The notes under the pieces: model-generated
What the model saw: the letters and a program-made list of their open reading frames with translations, nothing else
Told to the model about the DNA's origin: nothing
Database searches by the model: none
NCBI GenBank assembly: GCA_050110875.1
Contig: CP188828.1
Coordinates: 744,001 to 808,000 of the forward strand
Direction: 5' to 3'
From: Methyloligella sp050110875
Lineage (GTDB): Bacteria > Pseudomonadota > Alphaproteobacteria > Rhizobiales > Methyloligellaceae
Length of the DNA stretch: 64,000 bases
Made by a program: the position numbers and the translations under genes
Shown: piece by piece, positions 1-9,107 of the stretch
Layout: each line of letters opens with the position of its first letter
Position numbering within the stretch: position 1 is the stretch's first letter

Positions 1-1326
<1,326 letters not shown>

Positions 1327-1443
1327 TTCAATCTCTTAGCCGAAAGGGAATGCCCCCTCCCGACCGGCAGATCAAGCTGCCACGTGGCGGCATAGTGCTC
1401 AATCACCAAATTGGGAATACGCCGAATCGCCGGTTTTGGCGCC

Positions 1444-1629
1444 TTAGCCGCGGGCCAGCCAGACCACACCGAGACCGGCTGTCGCAGCAATAAGGCCAAC
1501 CAGGCGCAGACTCGATTCGGGCGCTTCGGCGGTCTTTTCCAGCATGGCGCGTCCCAAGCGCGGAGAAAGCGCCCAGAGCATTCCCTCAATCACGAGGACG
1601 AGACCGATGGCGCTTGCGAAGTCCTGCAT
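1444..1629 (-). CDS. DUF2065 family small inner-membrane protein
   Basis: A 61-residue protein made almost entirely of two hydrophobic segments (about residues 4-22 and 42-59) joined by a short charged loop. This size and pattern, together with its place directly after hflC, match the DUF2065 family, whose members commonly sit beside hflKC. The ATG at 1629 starts 6 nt after the hflC stop and has GAGG just upstream, so it is surely co-transcribed and probably coupled. No biochemical function is established for the family; a role linked to the HflKC membrane complex is inference from position. Confidence 0.8.
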   Translation of the reverse strand: MQDFASAIGLVLVIEGMLWALSPRLGRAMLEKTAEAPESSLRLVGLIAATAGLGVVWLARG

Positions 1630-1635
1630 GCCTCG

Positions 1636-2790
1636 TTATTGCGCCGCTTCCGGCTGGGCGCCGGTATCCGCTCCACCGGGCGAGGCGCCTTCCTTATCCT
1701 TGGCGGCCTCGGAGCTTTGCCGGTCCTCTACCGTATCGGTGCTGGGCACTTCGAGGTCCGCGGAATCGTCTTCGATCTCGGAGGCCTCGGTATCCGGCGC
1801 CGCCTCATCGTCACTCGCATTTCCATTGTCGCCGCCTGGCACCGCCTTGCTGGTGTCCTTCGGCGCGAAGCTCGCATTGGGTGCAAGCCCCTGCTTCTCC
1901 ATGGCGGTGCTGCCAGGCGTCTCGGGACCGCCGGTGGCATCGTTGAAGTAGCGGAAGAACTGGGAATCCGGGCTCAGCAGAAAGCGCGTATCCGCCTCGC
2001 CGAGGGCATTCCGGTAGGCCTGCATGGACCGGTAGAAGGCGAAGAAGTCCGGATCCTGGCCGAAGGCCTGGGCGAAGATGCGGTTTCGCTGAGCATCGCC
2101 CTCACCGCGGATACGCTCCGCCTCGCCTTGTGCGTTGGCCTTGAGCACGGTGACCTCTCGATCGGCTGTGCCGCGGATACGGCGCGAGGCGCCCTCGCCT
2201 TCGGCGCGGAATTCGGCTGCCTCACGCTGACGCTCGGTGTTCATGCGGCGGTAGATCGCCTCGCTGTTGGCCTCGGGCAGGTCCACACGCTTGATGCGGA
2301 CATTGAGGAAGTCGACACCGTAGCTCGCGGTCTTCTCGTTCAACTGCTTTGCGATGACCGTCATCAGGTGATCGCGGCGATCGCGCACGATGGCTTCGAA
2401 GGTCGAGGCGCCGAGAACGCCGCGCAAGGTCGATTCCAGATAGTTGGCGAACTGGCCGCGCGCGTTCTGCTCGTCCGTAACGCTCTGGTAGAAGAGCAGC
2501 GGATTGGTGATGCGGTAGCGGGCGAAGGCATCGACCACGAGACGCTTCTGTCCGGCGGCGATCACCTCCTGCGGCGCCGTGTCGACCTCGAGAACGCGGC
2601 TGTCGAAATAGAGCACGTTGTCGATGAAGGGCACCTTGGCATGAAGGCCGGGCTCCTTGATTACCTGCTTCGGCTCGCCGAAGCGCAGCACCAGCGCCTG
2701 CTCGGTCGGATCGACGGTGAACAGGCTGAGATAGGCGGTAATGCCGGCTAAGGCGACTAGAACGAGAACGACGATCGAAACGATACGCAT
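1636..2790 (-). CDS. hflC: HflC, SPFH/band-7 subunit of the HflKC membrane complex, with an acidic C-terminal tail
   Basis: Partner of HflK in a membrane complex that encloses and modulates the FtsH protease. The 384-residue product starts with one transmembrane helix (about residues 4-22). The band-7/SPFH domain and a charged alpha-helical region rich in Ala, Glu and Arg (about 190-245) follow. The final 100 residues or so, after a YFNDATGG segment, are Asp-, Glu-, Ser- and Pro-rich and look disordered; typical HflC proteins end at about 290-330 residues without this tail. The ATG overlaps the hflK stop by one base (TAATG), which indicates translational coupling. Confidence 0.94.
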   Translation of the reverse strand: MRIVSIVVLVLVALAGITAYLSLFTVDPTEQALVLRFGEPKQVIKEPGLHAKVPFIDNVLYFDSRVLEVDTAPQEVIAAGQKRLVVDAFARYRITNPLLFYQSVTDEQNARGQFANYLESTLRGVLGASTFEAIVRDRRDHLMTVIAKQLNEKTASYGVDFLNVRIKRVDLPEANSEAIYRRMNTERQREAAEFRAEGEGASRRIRGTADREVTVLKANAQGEAERIRGEGDAQRNRIFAQAFGQDPDFFAFYRSMQAYRNALGEADTRFLLSPDSQFFRYFNDATGGPETPGSTAMEKQGLAPNASFAPKDTSKAVPGGDNGNASDDEAAPDTEASEIEDDSADLEVPSTDTVEDRQSSEAAKDKEGASPGGADTGAQPEAAQ

Positions 2791-3917
2791 TACTGGCCTC
2801 CTTCAGAGGTGCGGCTGCTGCCAGTAGACGGCTTCTTGATCTCTGAAAGCGGGAGATACGGGACAACGCCCTGCCCGCCCTTCTCGTCCAGGATCACCTT
2901 GTCACGGCCAGAAAGAACGTCCTGCATGGTCTCGATGAAGATGCGCTTCCGGGTCACGTCGGGGGCGGTCTTGTAAGCGTCGAAGATCTTCAAGAAACGA
3001 TCCGCCTCACCCTTGGCTTCGGCAACCACCCGGTCCCGATAACCTTGGGCTTGCTGAAGAATCCGCTCCGCCTCGCCTCGCGCCTCGGGAATGACCTTGT
3101 TCGCATAAGCCTCGGCTTCGTTCTGGAGACGCTCCTGGTCGGCCTTCGCCGCCTGGACATCCCGGAAGGCGTCGATGACCTGCGCCGGCGGGTCCGCCTT
3201 CTGCAGCTGAACCTGGAGAATCTCGACACCAGCTTTGTAGCGGTCGAGGGTCCGTTGCATCAGTTGCTGCACGGCCTGCTCGGTCTCCGTCCGGTCTTGC
3301 GTGAGGATCCGCTCGATATTGCTGCGGCCGACCACCTCGCGCATGGCGCTTTCGGCCACGTCGCGGACGGTGCCTTCAGGATTTTGGACATTGAACAGAT
3401 AATTCGGTGCATCGCTGATCTTCCAGAACACGACGAAATCGATGTCGACGATATTCTCGTCCCCGGTCAGCATCAGGCTTTCCTGCGGCCGGGTCGGACT
3501 TGCGCCGACCCCACCGATCTCGAGGCGGTTCTGACGCGTCACCTTGGGCAGGAGCACCTGCTCAATCGGATAAGGCAGACGGAAATGCAGGCCCGGCGGG
3601 AGCTGGCGGACATATTCGCCGAAGCGCAGCACCACGCCCTGCTCGTCGGTCGCCACGCGAACGGTGAAAGCATAAAAGCCGACGATCGCGGCCAGGACCA
3701 GGGCGATGAGAATCGTGAACGGACCGCCGAAGCCGCCACCGCCGGGAAAGGCCTGGCGCAGACGATCCTGGCCTCGGCGCAGGATCTCCTCCAGATCGGG
3801 TTGAGGGCCACCGCCACCACGGCCGCCGCCGCCACCGCTTCCGCCGCCGCTGGGGGGCTGACCCCACGGGCCGCCTCCGCTTTTCCAACCGCCGCCGCTC
3901 TGATTGCTCCAAGGCAT
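2790..3917 (-). CDS. hflK: HflK, SPFH/band-7 subunit of the HflKC membrane complex
   Basis: Works with HflC as a regulator of FtsH at the inner membrane. The product is 375 residues from ATG 3917 (MPWSNQSGGG). The Gly-rich N-terminal region (about residues 5-45) is typical of HflK. It is followed by one transmembrane helix (about 70-92), the band-7 domain beginning near residue 95 and an Ala/Glu-rich helical stretch. The open frame extends upstream to 3992, but that extension lacks HflK character, so the later ATG is preferred. The stop codon overlaps the hflC start. Divided from folA upstream by about 200 bp in which I see no gene. Confidence 0.94.
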   Translation of the reverse strand: MPWSNQSGGGWKSGGGPWGQPPSGGGSGGGGGRGGGGPQPDLEEILRRGQDRLRQAFPGGGGFGGPFTILIALVLAAIVGFYAFTVRVATDEQGVVLRFGEYVRQLPPGLHFRLPYPIEQVLLPKVTRQNRLEIGGVGASPTRPQESLMLTGDENIVDIDFVVFWKISDAPNYLFNVQNPEGTVRDVAESAMREVVGRSNIERILTQDRTETEQAVQQLMQRTLDRYKAGVEILQVQLQKADPPAQVIDAFRDVQAAKADQERLQNEAEAYANKVIPEARGEAERILQQAQGYRDRVVAEAKGEADRFLKIFDAYKTAPDVTRKRIFIETMQDVLSGRDKVILDEKGGQGVVPYLPLSEIKKPSTGSSRTSEGGQ

Positions 3918-4114
3918 GATCGCGTCCGATCCCGATGTCGTTGAAATAACGTCTGGCTGGCGATGCGAAGCCGCCCAGCCTTGAGGGGCCAACCGAATAG
4001 CCGGCCCGCACGACGCATGATGCGGGTTATAGGATAGTCCCCACGCTCACGCAACGATGGGCAGGGTTACGATCCGGTCATTTGACGGGACGAATGTACG
4101 GCACGGCTTGCAGG

Positions 4115-4660
4115 TCAGGACTGCCGCTTGCGTTCCAGGACGACGATGCTGAAGGGATGCTCGTCCTTCGGACCCGCCTCGTAGCGCTGGCGGGAAACCT
4201 CCTCCCATTCCTCTCGGTTCCAGTCCGGAAACCAGGTGTCCGCCTCGGGGGAGGCGTGCACTTCGGTAAAATAGAGACGATCAGCGATGGGGAGGCTCTC
4301 CTTGAACAGCGCCTCTCCACCGATGACGGCGATCTCGTCAGCCCCTGTCAGCGCCGCCTCCTCCCGGCCGCGCTGGAGCGCTTCTGCGAGGCTATGCGCC
4401 ACGGCGCCGCCGGGGAGCACCTCGAAGCTGCGGTCCCGGGTAATCACGATGTTGAGCCTGCCGTCCAGGCAACGGCCGAGGGAGTCGTAAGTACGCCGTC
4501 CCATCACGATGGGCTTGCCCATGGTGACCTTGCGGAAATGCTTCAGCTCGCTCGAAATGCGCCAGGGCAACTCGCCGTCCAAGCCGATGGCGCCGTTCTC
4601 GCCCACGGCAACCACCAGCGAAATGGCGGGATCGGCGCTGGAGAAGGGATGATCCGTCAT
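4115..4660 (-). CDS. folA: Dihydrofolate reductase
   Basis: Reduces dihydrofolate to tetrahydrofolate with NADPH, replenishing the folate oxidised by thymidylate synthase. The 181-residue product shows the family landmarks: the N-terminal SLVVAVGENGAIG strand and Met20-type loop, LPW, the acidic active-site residue E38 in SSELKHF, the GRRTYDSLGR NADPH-binding segment and the IGGEALF motif. The ATG at 4660 has GGAG close upstream; a long open frame continues into thyA but only as an out-of-frame shadow. It starts 29 bp after the thyA stop, so the two form the usual thyA-folA operon. The supply of deoxythymidylate and the recycling of its folate by-product are thus coupled. Confidence 0.95.
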   Translation of the reverse strand: MTDHPFSSADPAISLVVAVGENGAIGLDGELPWRISSELKHFRKVTMGKPIVMGRRTYDSLGRCLDGRLNIVITRDRSFEVLPGGAVAHSLAEALQRGREEAALTGADEIAVIGGEALFKESLPIADRLYFTEVHASPEADTWFPDWNREEWEEVSRQRYEAGPKDEHPFSIVVLERKRQS

Positions 4661-4689
4661 GAAACTCCGTCGTATCGGGTTTGATCGCG

Positions 4690-5484
4690 TCACACCGCGA
4701 CCGGCGCCTTGATCGGCGGGTGGGGATCGTAGCCGACCAGCTCGAAATCGTCGTAGGCGAAATCGAAGATCGAGGCGACGTCCGGATTGAGATGCATTCT
4801 GGGAAGCGGACGGGGTTTTCGAGAAAGCTGCTCGTCCGCCTGTTTCAGATGGTTCAGATAAAGGTGAGCATCGCCGAAGCTGTGCACGAAATCGCCCGGC
4901 TGCAGCCCCGTCACCTGCGCCATCATCAGAGTCAGCAGCGCGTAGGACGCGATGTTGAAGGGGACGCCAAGGAAGATATCGGCCGAGCGCTGATAGAGCT
5001 GGCAGGAAAGCTTGCCGTCGGCGGCATAGAACTGGAAAAGGCAGTGGCAAGGCGCCAGGGCCATCTTCTCCAGCTCGCCGACATTCCAGGCGCTGACGAT
5101 GTGGCGGCGGGAATCGGGGTCGCGCTTCAGGCCTTCGACGACGTTCTGGATCTGATCGATGGCGCGGCCATCCGGCGTCGGCCAGGAGCGCCATTGATGG
5201 CCGTAGACCGGACCGAGCTCGCCGTTTCCGTCCGCCCATTCATCCCAGATGCTGACGCCGTGCTCTTTCAGATAGGCGATATTGGTATCGCCGCTCAGAA
5301 ACCAGAGCAGCTCGTAGATGACCGATTTCAGGTGGACGCGCTTGGTAGTGACGAGAGGGAAGCCGTCGTTCAGGGGAAAGCGCATCTGGTGGCCGAAGAC
5401 GCTCAACGTGCCCGTGCCGGTGCGGTCGCCCTTCTCGGTCCCCTTGTCGCGGATCAGGGCCAATAGATCGAGATATTGCCGCAA
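4690..5484 (-). CDS. thyA: Thymidylate synthase (folate-dependent)
   Basis: Converts dUMP to dTMP using methylene-tetrahydrofolate. The 264 residues and the catalytic cysteine at position 146 (ALAPCHCLF) equal the classical E. coli enzyme in length and numbering. Other landmarks are RTGTGTLSVFG near the N-terminus, the SRRHIVSAWN region, QRSADIFLGVPFNIASY and the C-terminal PHPPIKAPVAV. The start codon is TTG at 5484: the enzyme begins exactly where ThyA should (MRQYLDLL) and a strong ribosome-binding site, GGAGGAAGG, lies just upstream. First gene of the thyA-folA pair; 125 bp separate it from the divergent PepSY-like gene. Confidence 0.97.
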   Translation of the reverse strand: MRQYLDLLALIRDKGTEKGDRTGTGTLSVFGHQMRFPLNDGFPLVTTKRVHLKSVIYELLWFLSGDTNIAYLKEHGVSIWDEWADGNGELGPVYGHQWRSWPTPDGRAIDQIQNVVEGLKRDPDSRRHIVSAWNVGELEKMALAPCHCLFQFYAADGKLSCQLYQRSADIFLGVPFNIASYALLTLMMAQVTGLQPGDFVHSFGDAHLYLNHLKQADEQLSRKPRPLPRMHLNPDVASIFDFAYDDFELVGYDPHPPIKAPVAV

Positions 5485-5609
5485 AAAATCCTTCCTCCGC
5501 TGGTCGTCTTCCTCGCCTGGGGTCTGGCAAGACCCTAGGCGCGCATCGCACCCCGATATAGGCTTCAGCGATGCGCAACTCCAGCGAAGTTCCAGGAGAC
5601 ACGCCGCCC

Positions 5610-5903
5610 ATGTGCAAAACTCGAATGCTGAAACGTCTGAGCCAGCCTTTGTGGATTTCCGCGCTCGCCCTCACGATGGGTGTCGTAATGCTCGCCGGCG
5701 GTCCGGCCGATGCGAAGCATTACCGCTATATCGACGCCTATGTGGCGCGGGATATCGCCTTCGATACCGGCATCGTTGAGATCAAGGAGATGGAGCTCGA
5801 CGACGGAATCTGGGAAATCGAGGGCTGGGATGCGCGTCACAAAAAGATCGAGCTCGAGCTCGATGCGCGCTCCGGCGGAATCGTGAAGATTGAGCGAGAT
5901 TAG
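5610..5903 (+). CDS. Small secreted PepSY-like domain protein
   Basis: A 97-residue product with an N-terminal signal peptide (about residues 1-35, cleaved near PADA-KHY). The rest resembles one PepSY-type unit: a helix, then the strands GIVEIKEMELDDGIWEIEGW and KKIELELDARSGGIVKIERD. Such domains are periplasmic or extracytoplasmic and are thought to modulate peptidases or signalling partners. The specific role here is unknown. The start at 5610 is chosen because AGGAG lies about 11 nt upstream; an in-frame ATG 39 nt earlier and one 15 nt later also exist. It stands alone, divergent from thyA, with the tmRNA gene behind it. Confidence 0.7.
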   Translation: MCKTRMLKRLSQPLWISALALTMGVVMLAGGPADAKHYRYIDAYVARDIAFDTGIVEIKEMELDDGIWEIEGWDARHKKIELELDARSGGIVKIERD

Positions 5904-5957
5904 AGCCTTCTGCTCATCAGTAGCCTTTTTTTCATAAGCTTACGGGCTTATATATGA

Positions 5958-6290
5958 CATGTCGGCTACGGGCCGACTATGGCGATAAATGGCCTTCGTA
6001 ATAAGCCTATCGGACCCGGGGGCAGTACCCGGCGCCTCCACCATAGCTCCAGACAGGCGGGAACCGCATCTGGAGCTCTGTGGGGGCGAACTAGGATCGA
6101 CGAGGGTGTAAAGGTTGTGCTTTCGCCCGGCATGGTTCCGCCGTTATCGGGCCGTTCAATAGTTGCAAACGACAACTATGCGGAGGCAGCTCTCGCTGCG
6201 TAAGCAGCGCGATAGCCTCGAATTCAAGACCTAGCCTGTCGCAAGGTTAGGCGCGGTTTCGGAGGGCACCGGGCAACAGAAGCCCTCCAC
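5958..6290 (+). ncRNA. ssrA: Permuted two-piece tmRNA
   Basis: tmRNA rescues stalled ribosomes and tags the nascent protein for proteolysis. The gene has the alphaproteobacterial circularly permuted order. The acceptor piece comes first and ends in CGCCTCC-A-CCA (6033-6043), with a T-arm-like CCCGGGGGCAGTACCCGG before it. A spacer of about 38 nt (6044-6081), removed on maturation, follows. The coding piece then begins with GGGGGCG (6082-6088), which pairs with CGCCTCC and places the alanine-identity G3-U70 wobble at 6084/6037. The tag reading frame is 6165-6203: ANDNYAEAALAA then TAA. Hairpins CCTAGCC/GGTTAGG (6231-6251) and GGAGGGC/GCCCTCC (6261-6288) close the gene. The outer ends are approximate. 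A TATATATG box at about 5949 may be the promoter -10. Confidence 0.93.
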
Positions 6291-6365
6291 TTCTGCCGAC
6301 GGGGGTTGTCTTCCCACCCTGGGAATGTTTGCCCCCTCAATTTTCAAGCGGGGCGGCAAAGCGCG

Positions 6366-6908
6366 ATGGCTCAGGACGAGATCCGCTACGACCTTCTCAT
6401 CCAAGACGCACTTCGGGGCGTGATCCGCAAAGTGCTCATGATGGTGCGAGACGACGGGCTTCCCGGCGAGCATCATCTCTATATCGCCTTCGACACTACG
6501 GCGGAGGGCGTTCAGATCTCCGATCGCCTGAAGGAACAGTACCCGGAAGAGATGACGGTGGTGCTGCAATACCAATTCTGGGATCTGGTGGTCGGCGAGG
6601 ACCGCTTCGAGGTCAAGCTCTCCTTCTCCAACGTGCCGGAGCGGCTGGTCGTGCCGTTCCGCGCGGTGAAGGCGTTCTACGATCCTTCCGTCCAGTTCGG
6701 TCTACAGTTCACCCAGCCAGGCGCGGCCAACGATTCCGCCCGGCAGCATCTCGCCGCCGCCATTCCCGATCTCGTATCCGATGCCGATGAAGGCGATCAC
6801 GGCCATGGGGCGCCGGAGTCCCACGGGGCCGAGACCGCCGCGCAGGGAGATGACGCGCCGGCGAAGACCGGCGAGGTCGTTCAGCTCGACCGGTTCCGCA
6901 AGAAATAG
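6366..6908 (+). CDS. sspB: SspB-type ClpXP adaptor for ssrA-tagged proteins
   Basis: Alpha-type stringent starvation protein B, which binds ssrA-tagged substrates and hands them to ClpXP. The 180-residue product has the compact SspB fold region (residues 1-125: RYDLLIQDALRGVIRKVL, HHLYIAFDT, VVLQYQFWDL, VPFRAVKAFYDPS). A flexible Asp/Gly/His/Ala-rich linker of about 40 residues and a basic C-terminal peptide ending QLDRFRKK follow, the latter in the position of the ClpX-docking tail. The ATG at 6366 begins the conserved MAQDEIRYD; upstream in-frame starts would read through tmRNA 3' sequence. It directly follows ssrA, so the tag and its adaptor are encoded side by side. Confidence 0.93.
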   Translation: MAQDEIRYDLLIQDALRGVIRKVLMMVRDDGLPGEHHLYIAFDTTAEGVQISDRLKEQYPEEMTVVLQYQFWDLVVGEDRFEVKLSFSNVPERLVVPFRAVKAFYDPSVQFGLQFTQPGAANDSARQHLAAAIPDLVSDADEGDHGHGAPESHGAETAAQGDDAPAKTGEVVQLDRFRKK

Positions 6909-6950
6909 CGCACTCCTTGGAATAACTGGCGTGCTTCTGTCCCGGGCGAT

Positions 6951-8894
6951 CTATGCGCTGGCCGATTCCGGCTGGCGGAGTTGGCGTTGCGCGGCCTGGG
7001 TTGGCGCCTCCTCGCCTTCGACCGGCAGATCCAGCTTCACGTAAAGTCCTTCATCGCGGAATTCGAGCTTGGTCTCGCCGCCGAGATTGTGGCGAATCCC
7101 CTTCTCGATGAGCTGCATGCCGAAGCCGTTCTCGCCGGGCTTGGGCGGCTTGCTGCCCTGTTCCCGCCAGGTGAAGCGGAGACGCTTGCCGCGGGTCTTG
7201 CGCCAGGTCACCTCCAGCTTGCCGTCGTTCTGGGACAAGGCGCCGTATTTCACCGCGTTGGTGGCGAGCTCGTGCAGGGTCATGGCGAGAATCGAGGTGG
7301 CGCTGGCGGGCAGCAGGATGTCCGGCCCCTTGATGGTGATGGCCGGGCCGTCCTCGCGGCAATAAGGGGCCAGTTCCCGCTCCGCCATCGCTTTCAGGCT
7401 GGCGCCGGACCATTGGGATTCCAACAGCAGATCATGGGCGCGGTGCAGCGCCTGAAGCCGCTCGCCCAAGGTCTGCGCCATGGCCATGGCCGCCGGATTG
7501 TTCGCGTGGCGGAGGCTCGCCTGAACGAGGGATTGCACGATGGCGAGCGCGTTCTTCACCCGGTGGTTCAGCTCGCCCACCAGCATGGTCTGGCGTTCTG
7601 CGGCACGGCGCGGCTCGGTCACGTCGCGGAAGATCAGCACGGCGCCGGTCAGCGTGCCGTCGACGCCGAGGATGGGGGCACCGCTATTCTCGATGGGAAG
7701 CTCCGCGCGGGCGCTGGTGATCAGCAGGCCTTTGTCGCTGAGCCGTGTCACCTCCCCTTCGTCCAGGGCCACCGTGGCGGCATCGCGCAAGGGCTTGCGG
7801 GTGCCTTCGTCCACGACCCGGAAGATCTCGGCGATGGGACGGCCATTGGCCTCTTCCGCATGCCAGCCGGTCAGCTCTTCCGCGACCCGGTTGATGAGCA
7901 GCACGTGGCCATCCGCATCGGTGGCGATCACGCCGTCGGAAATGCTGTCCAATGTGATTTGCAGCCATTCGCGCTGACGGCTCAGCTCGTGCAGCGCATC
8001 GGCCCTGTCCTTGTCGGCGTCCCTGACGGCGCTGGTGGTGGTCCAGACGAAAGCTGCGAGCAGCACGATGCTGGCCACGGCGAAGATGGCGTAGCTCGCA
8101 GCGCTGCCGTAAATACCGTTGATCTCCGCCTGATGAGCCAGGAAGCCGGTGGCCAAGGGGAGCAGGACGATCCCGGGCAAAAGCCTTCGCAACATCTCGC
8201 CGGCCGGAGACTGCTCCAGCACGGCCGCCGCGATTCCCCGATCCGGCGTTGCCAGCAGCAGGCCTATACCGAGCAGAAAAGCGCTCGTCGCGCCGTAAAT
8301 CGATAGGGCCGAAAACGGAAACGGCGAATAGGCGGAGGTGATGCCGTAGGCGTAGCCGGTCATCACGATCAGAACCTGCACCAGCAGCGCAATGCTGAAG
8401 AACTGGCTGAGCCAGGTCATGGCCCGTCCCCGCCCGGCAGCTGCAAGAGCAAGCCCGAACAAGAGGAGAGCGATGCCGATGCCGAGCGACATACGGACGG
8501 ATTCCTGCGTATCGGCCAGCTCGCCTTGTGGCATATCCGGGTTGCTCAGCAGGCGATTGAGGCCGAACTGCCAGCCCAGCAGATCGTGGCCGAGGGCAAG
8601 CAGGGACAGGGCGATGACCGGCACCGCGAGGAACCAAGCCACGAGCCGGCCGGACGGCCAGGAGAAGTAGAGCAGCGCCAAGCCGCCCAGCAGCACGCCG
8701 AGAGCCGCGTTGGGCCGCATATTCGAAAGATGGTCGAGAACGTCGGGCAGCTCGGCGGGCAGATCGAACCGCCAGGCAGCCAGCACGTAGGCGCCGATCA
8801 AAAAGGTGAGAACGGCGGCAATTCGCGCAAGCCCGACGGCAATCCGCTCGCGGCGGGGCTTCGGCAGGGGCAGATGATGCGGAACGTCGGTCAT
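6951..8894 (-). CDS. HWE-family sensor histidine kinase with multi-pass membrane sensor and PAS domain
   Basis: A 647-residue membrane-bound kinase. Residues 20-285 hold about eight hydrophobic segments and form an uncharacterised integral membrane sensor. A PAS domain follows (about 300-425, starting near LDSISDGVIATDADG). The kinase core has the phosphoacceptor histidine in ELNHRVKNALA (about residue 437), the HELATNAVKYGALS N-box and the W-x-E signature (FTWRE) that defines the HWE family. HWE kinases are common in Rhizobiales and are often linked to the general stress response or light sensing, but no response regulator lies nearby, so its partner is unknown. It converges with sspB. No haem, flavin or metal ligand pattern was recognised in the membrane part. 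Confidence 0.9.
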   Translation of the reverse strand: MTDVPHHLPLPKPRRERIAVGLARIAAVLTFLIGAYVLAAWRFDLPAELPDVLDHLSNMRPNAALGVLLGGLALLYFSWPSGRLVAWFLAVPVIALSLLALGHDLLGWQFGLNRLLSNPDMPQGELADTQESVRMSLGIGIALLLFGLALAAAGRGRAMTWLSQFFSIALLVQVLIVMTGYAYGITSAYSPFPFSALSIYGATSAFLLGIGLLLATPDRGIAAAVLEQSPAGEMLRRLLPGIVLLPLATGFLAHQAEINGIYGSAASYAIFAVASIVLLAAFVWTTTSAVRDADKDRADALHELSRQREWLQITLDSISDGVIATDADGHVLLINRVAEELTGWHAEEANGRPIAEIFRVVDEGTRKPLRDAATVALDEGEVTRLSDKGLLITSARAELPIENSGAPILGVDGTLTGAVLIFRDVTEPRRAAERQTMLVGELNHRVKNALAIVQSLVQASLRHANNPAAMAMAQTLGERLQALHRAHDLLLESQWSGASLKAMAERELAPYCREDGPAITIKGPDILLPASATSILAMTLHELATNAVKYGALSQNDGKLEVTWRKTRGKRLRFTWREQGSKPPKPGENGFGMQLIEKGIRHNLGGETKLEFRDEGLYVKLDLPVEGEEAPTQAAQRQLRQPESASA

Positions 8895-9107
8895 ACGCCG
8901 GTCCTCACCTGCCGCGACACCCTTAGGAACATTTCCCGGCAGGATGGCAACCCGCCAGGAAAACAGCCGCCAAGCGCGCGGCAGCCTCCTCTGTCAGGCC
9001 ATGCTATAGCATAGCACATAACAGCATCATTGCTGCTTGATGATGCTCCAATAGAATTGCCTAAAAGCGCGAAAATTGCGCCTAGATGCGAGGAATACGA
9101 GGTAACC

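Noticed and set aside
4661..5239. Long N-terminal extension of the folA frame
   Set aside because: It overlaps thyA antiframe with Arg-rich residues. The ATG at 4660 with GGAG begins the conserved enzyme.
5966..6203. Two open frames of 69 and 74 codons on opposite strands
   Set aside because: They fall entirely within the tmRNA gene; the plus-strand one even contains the tag codons and stop.
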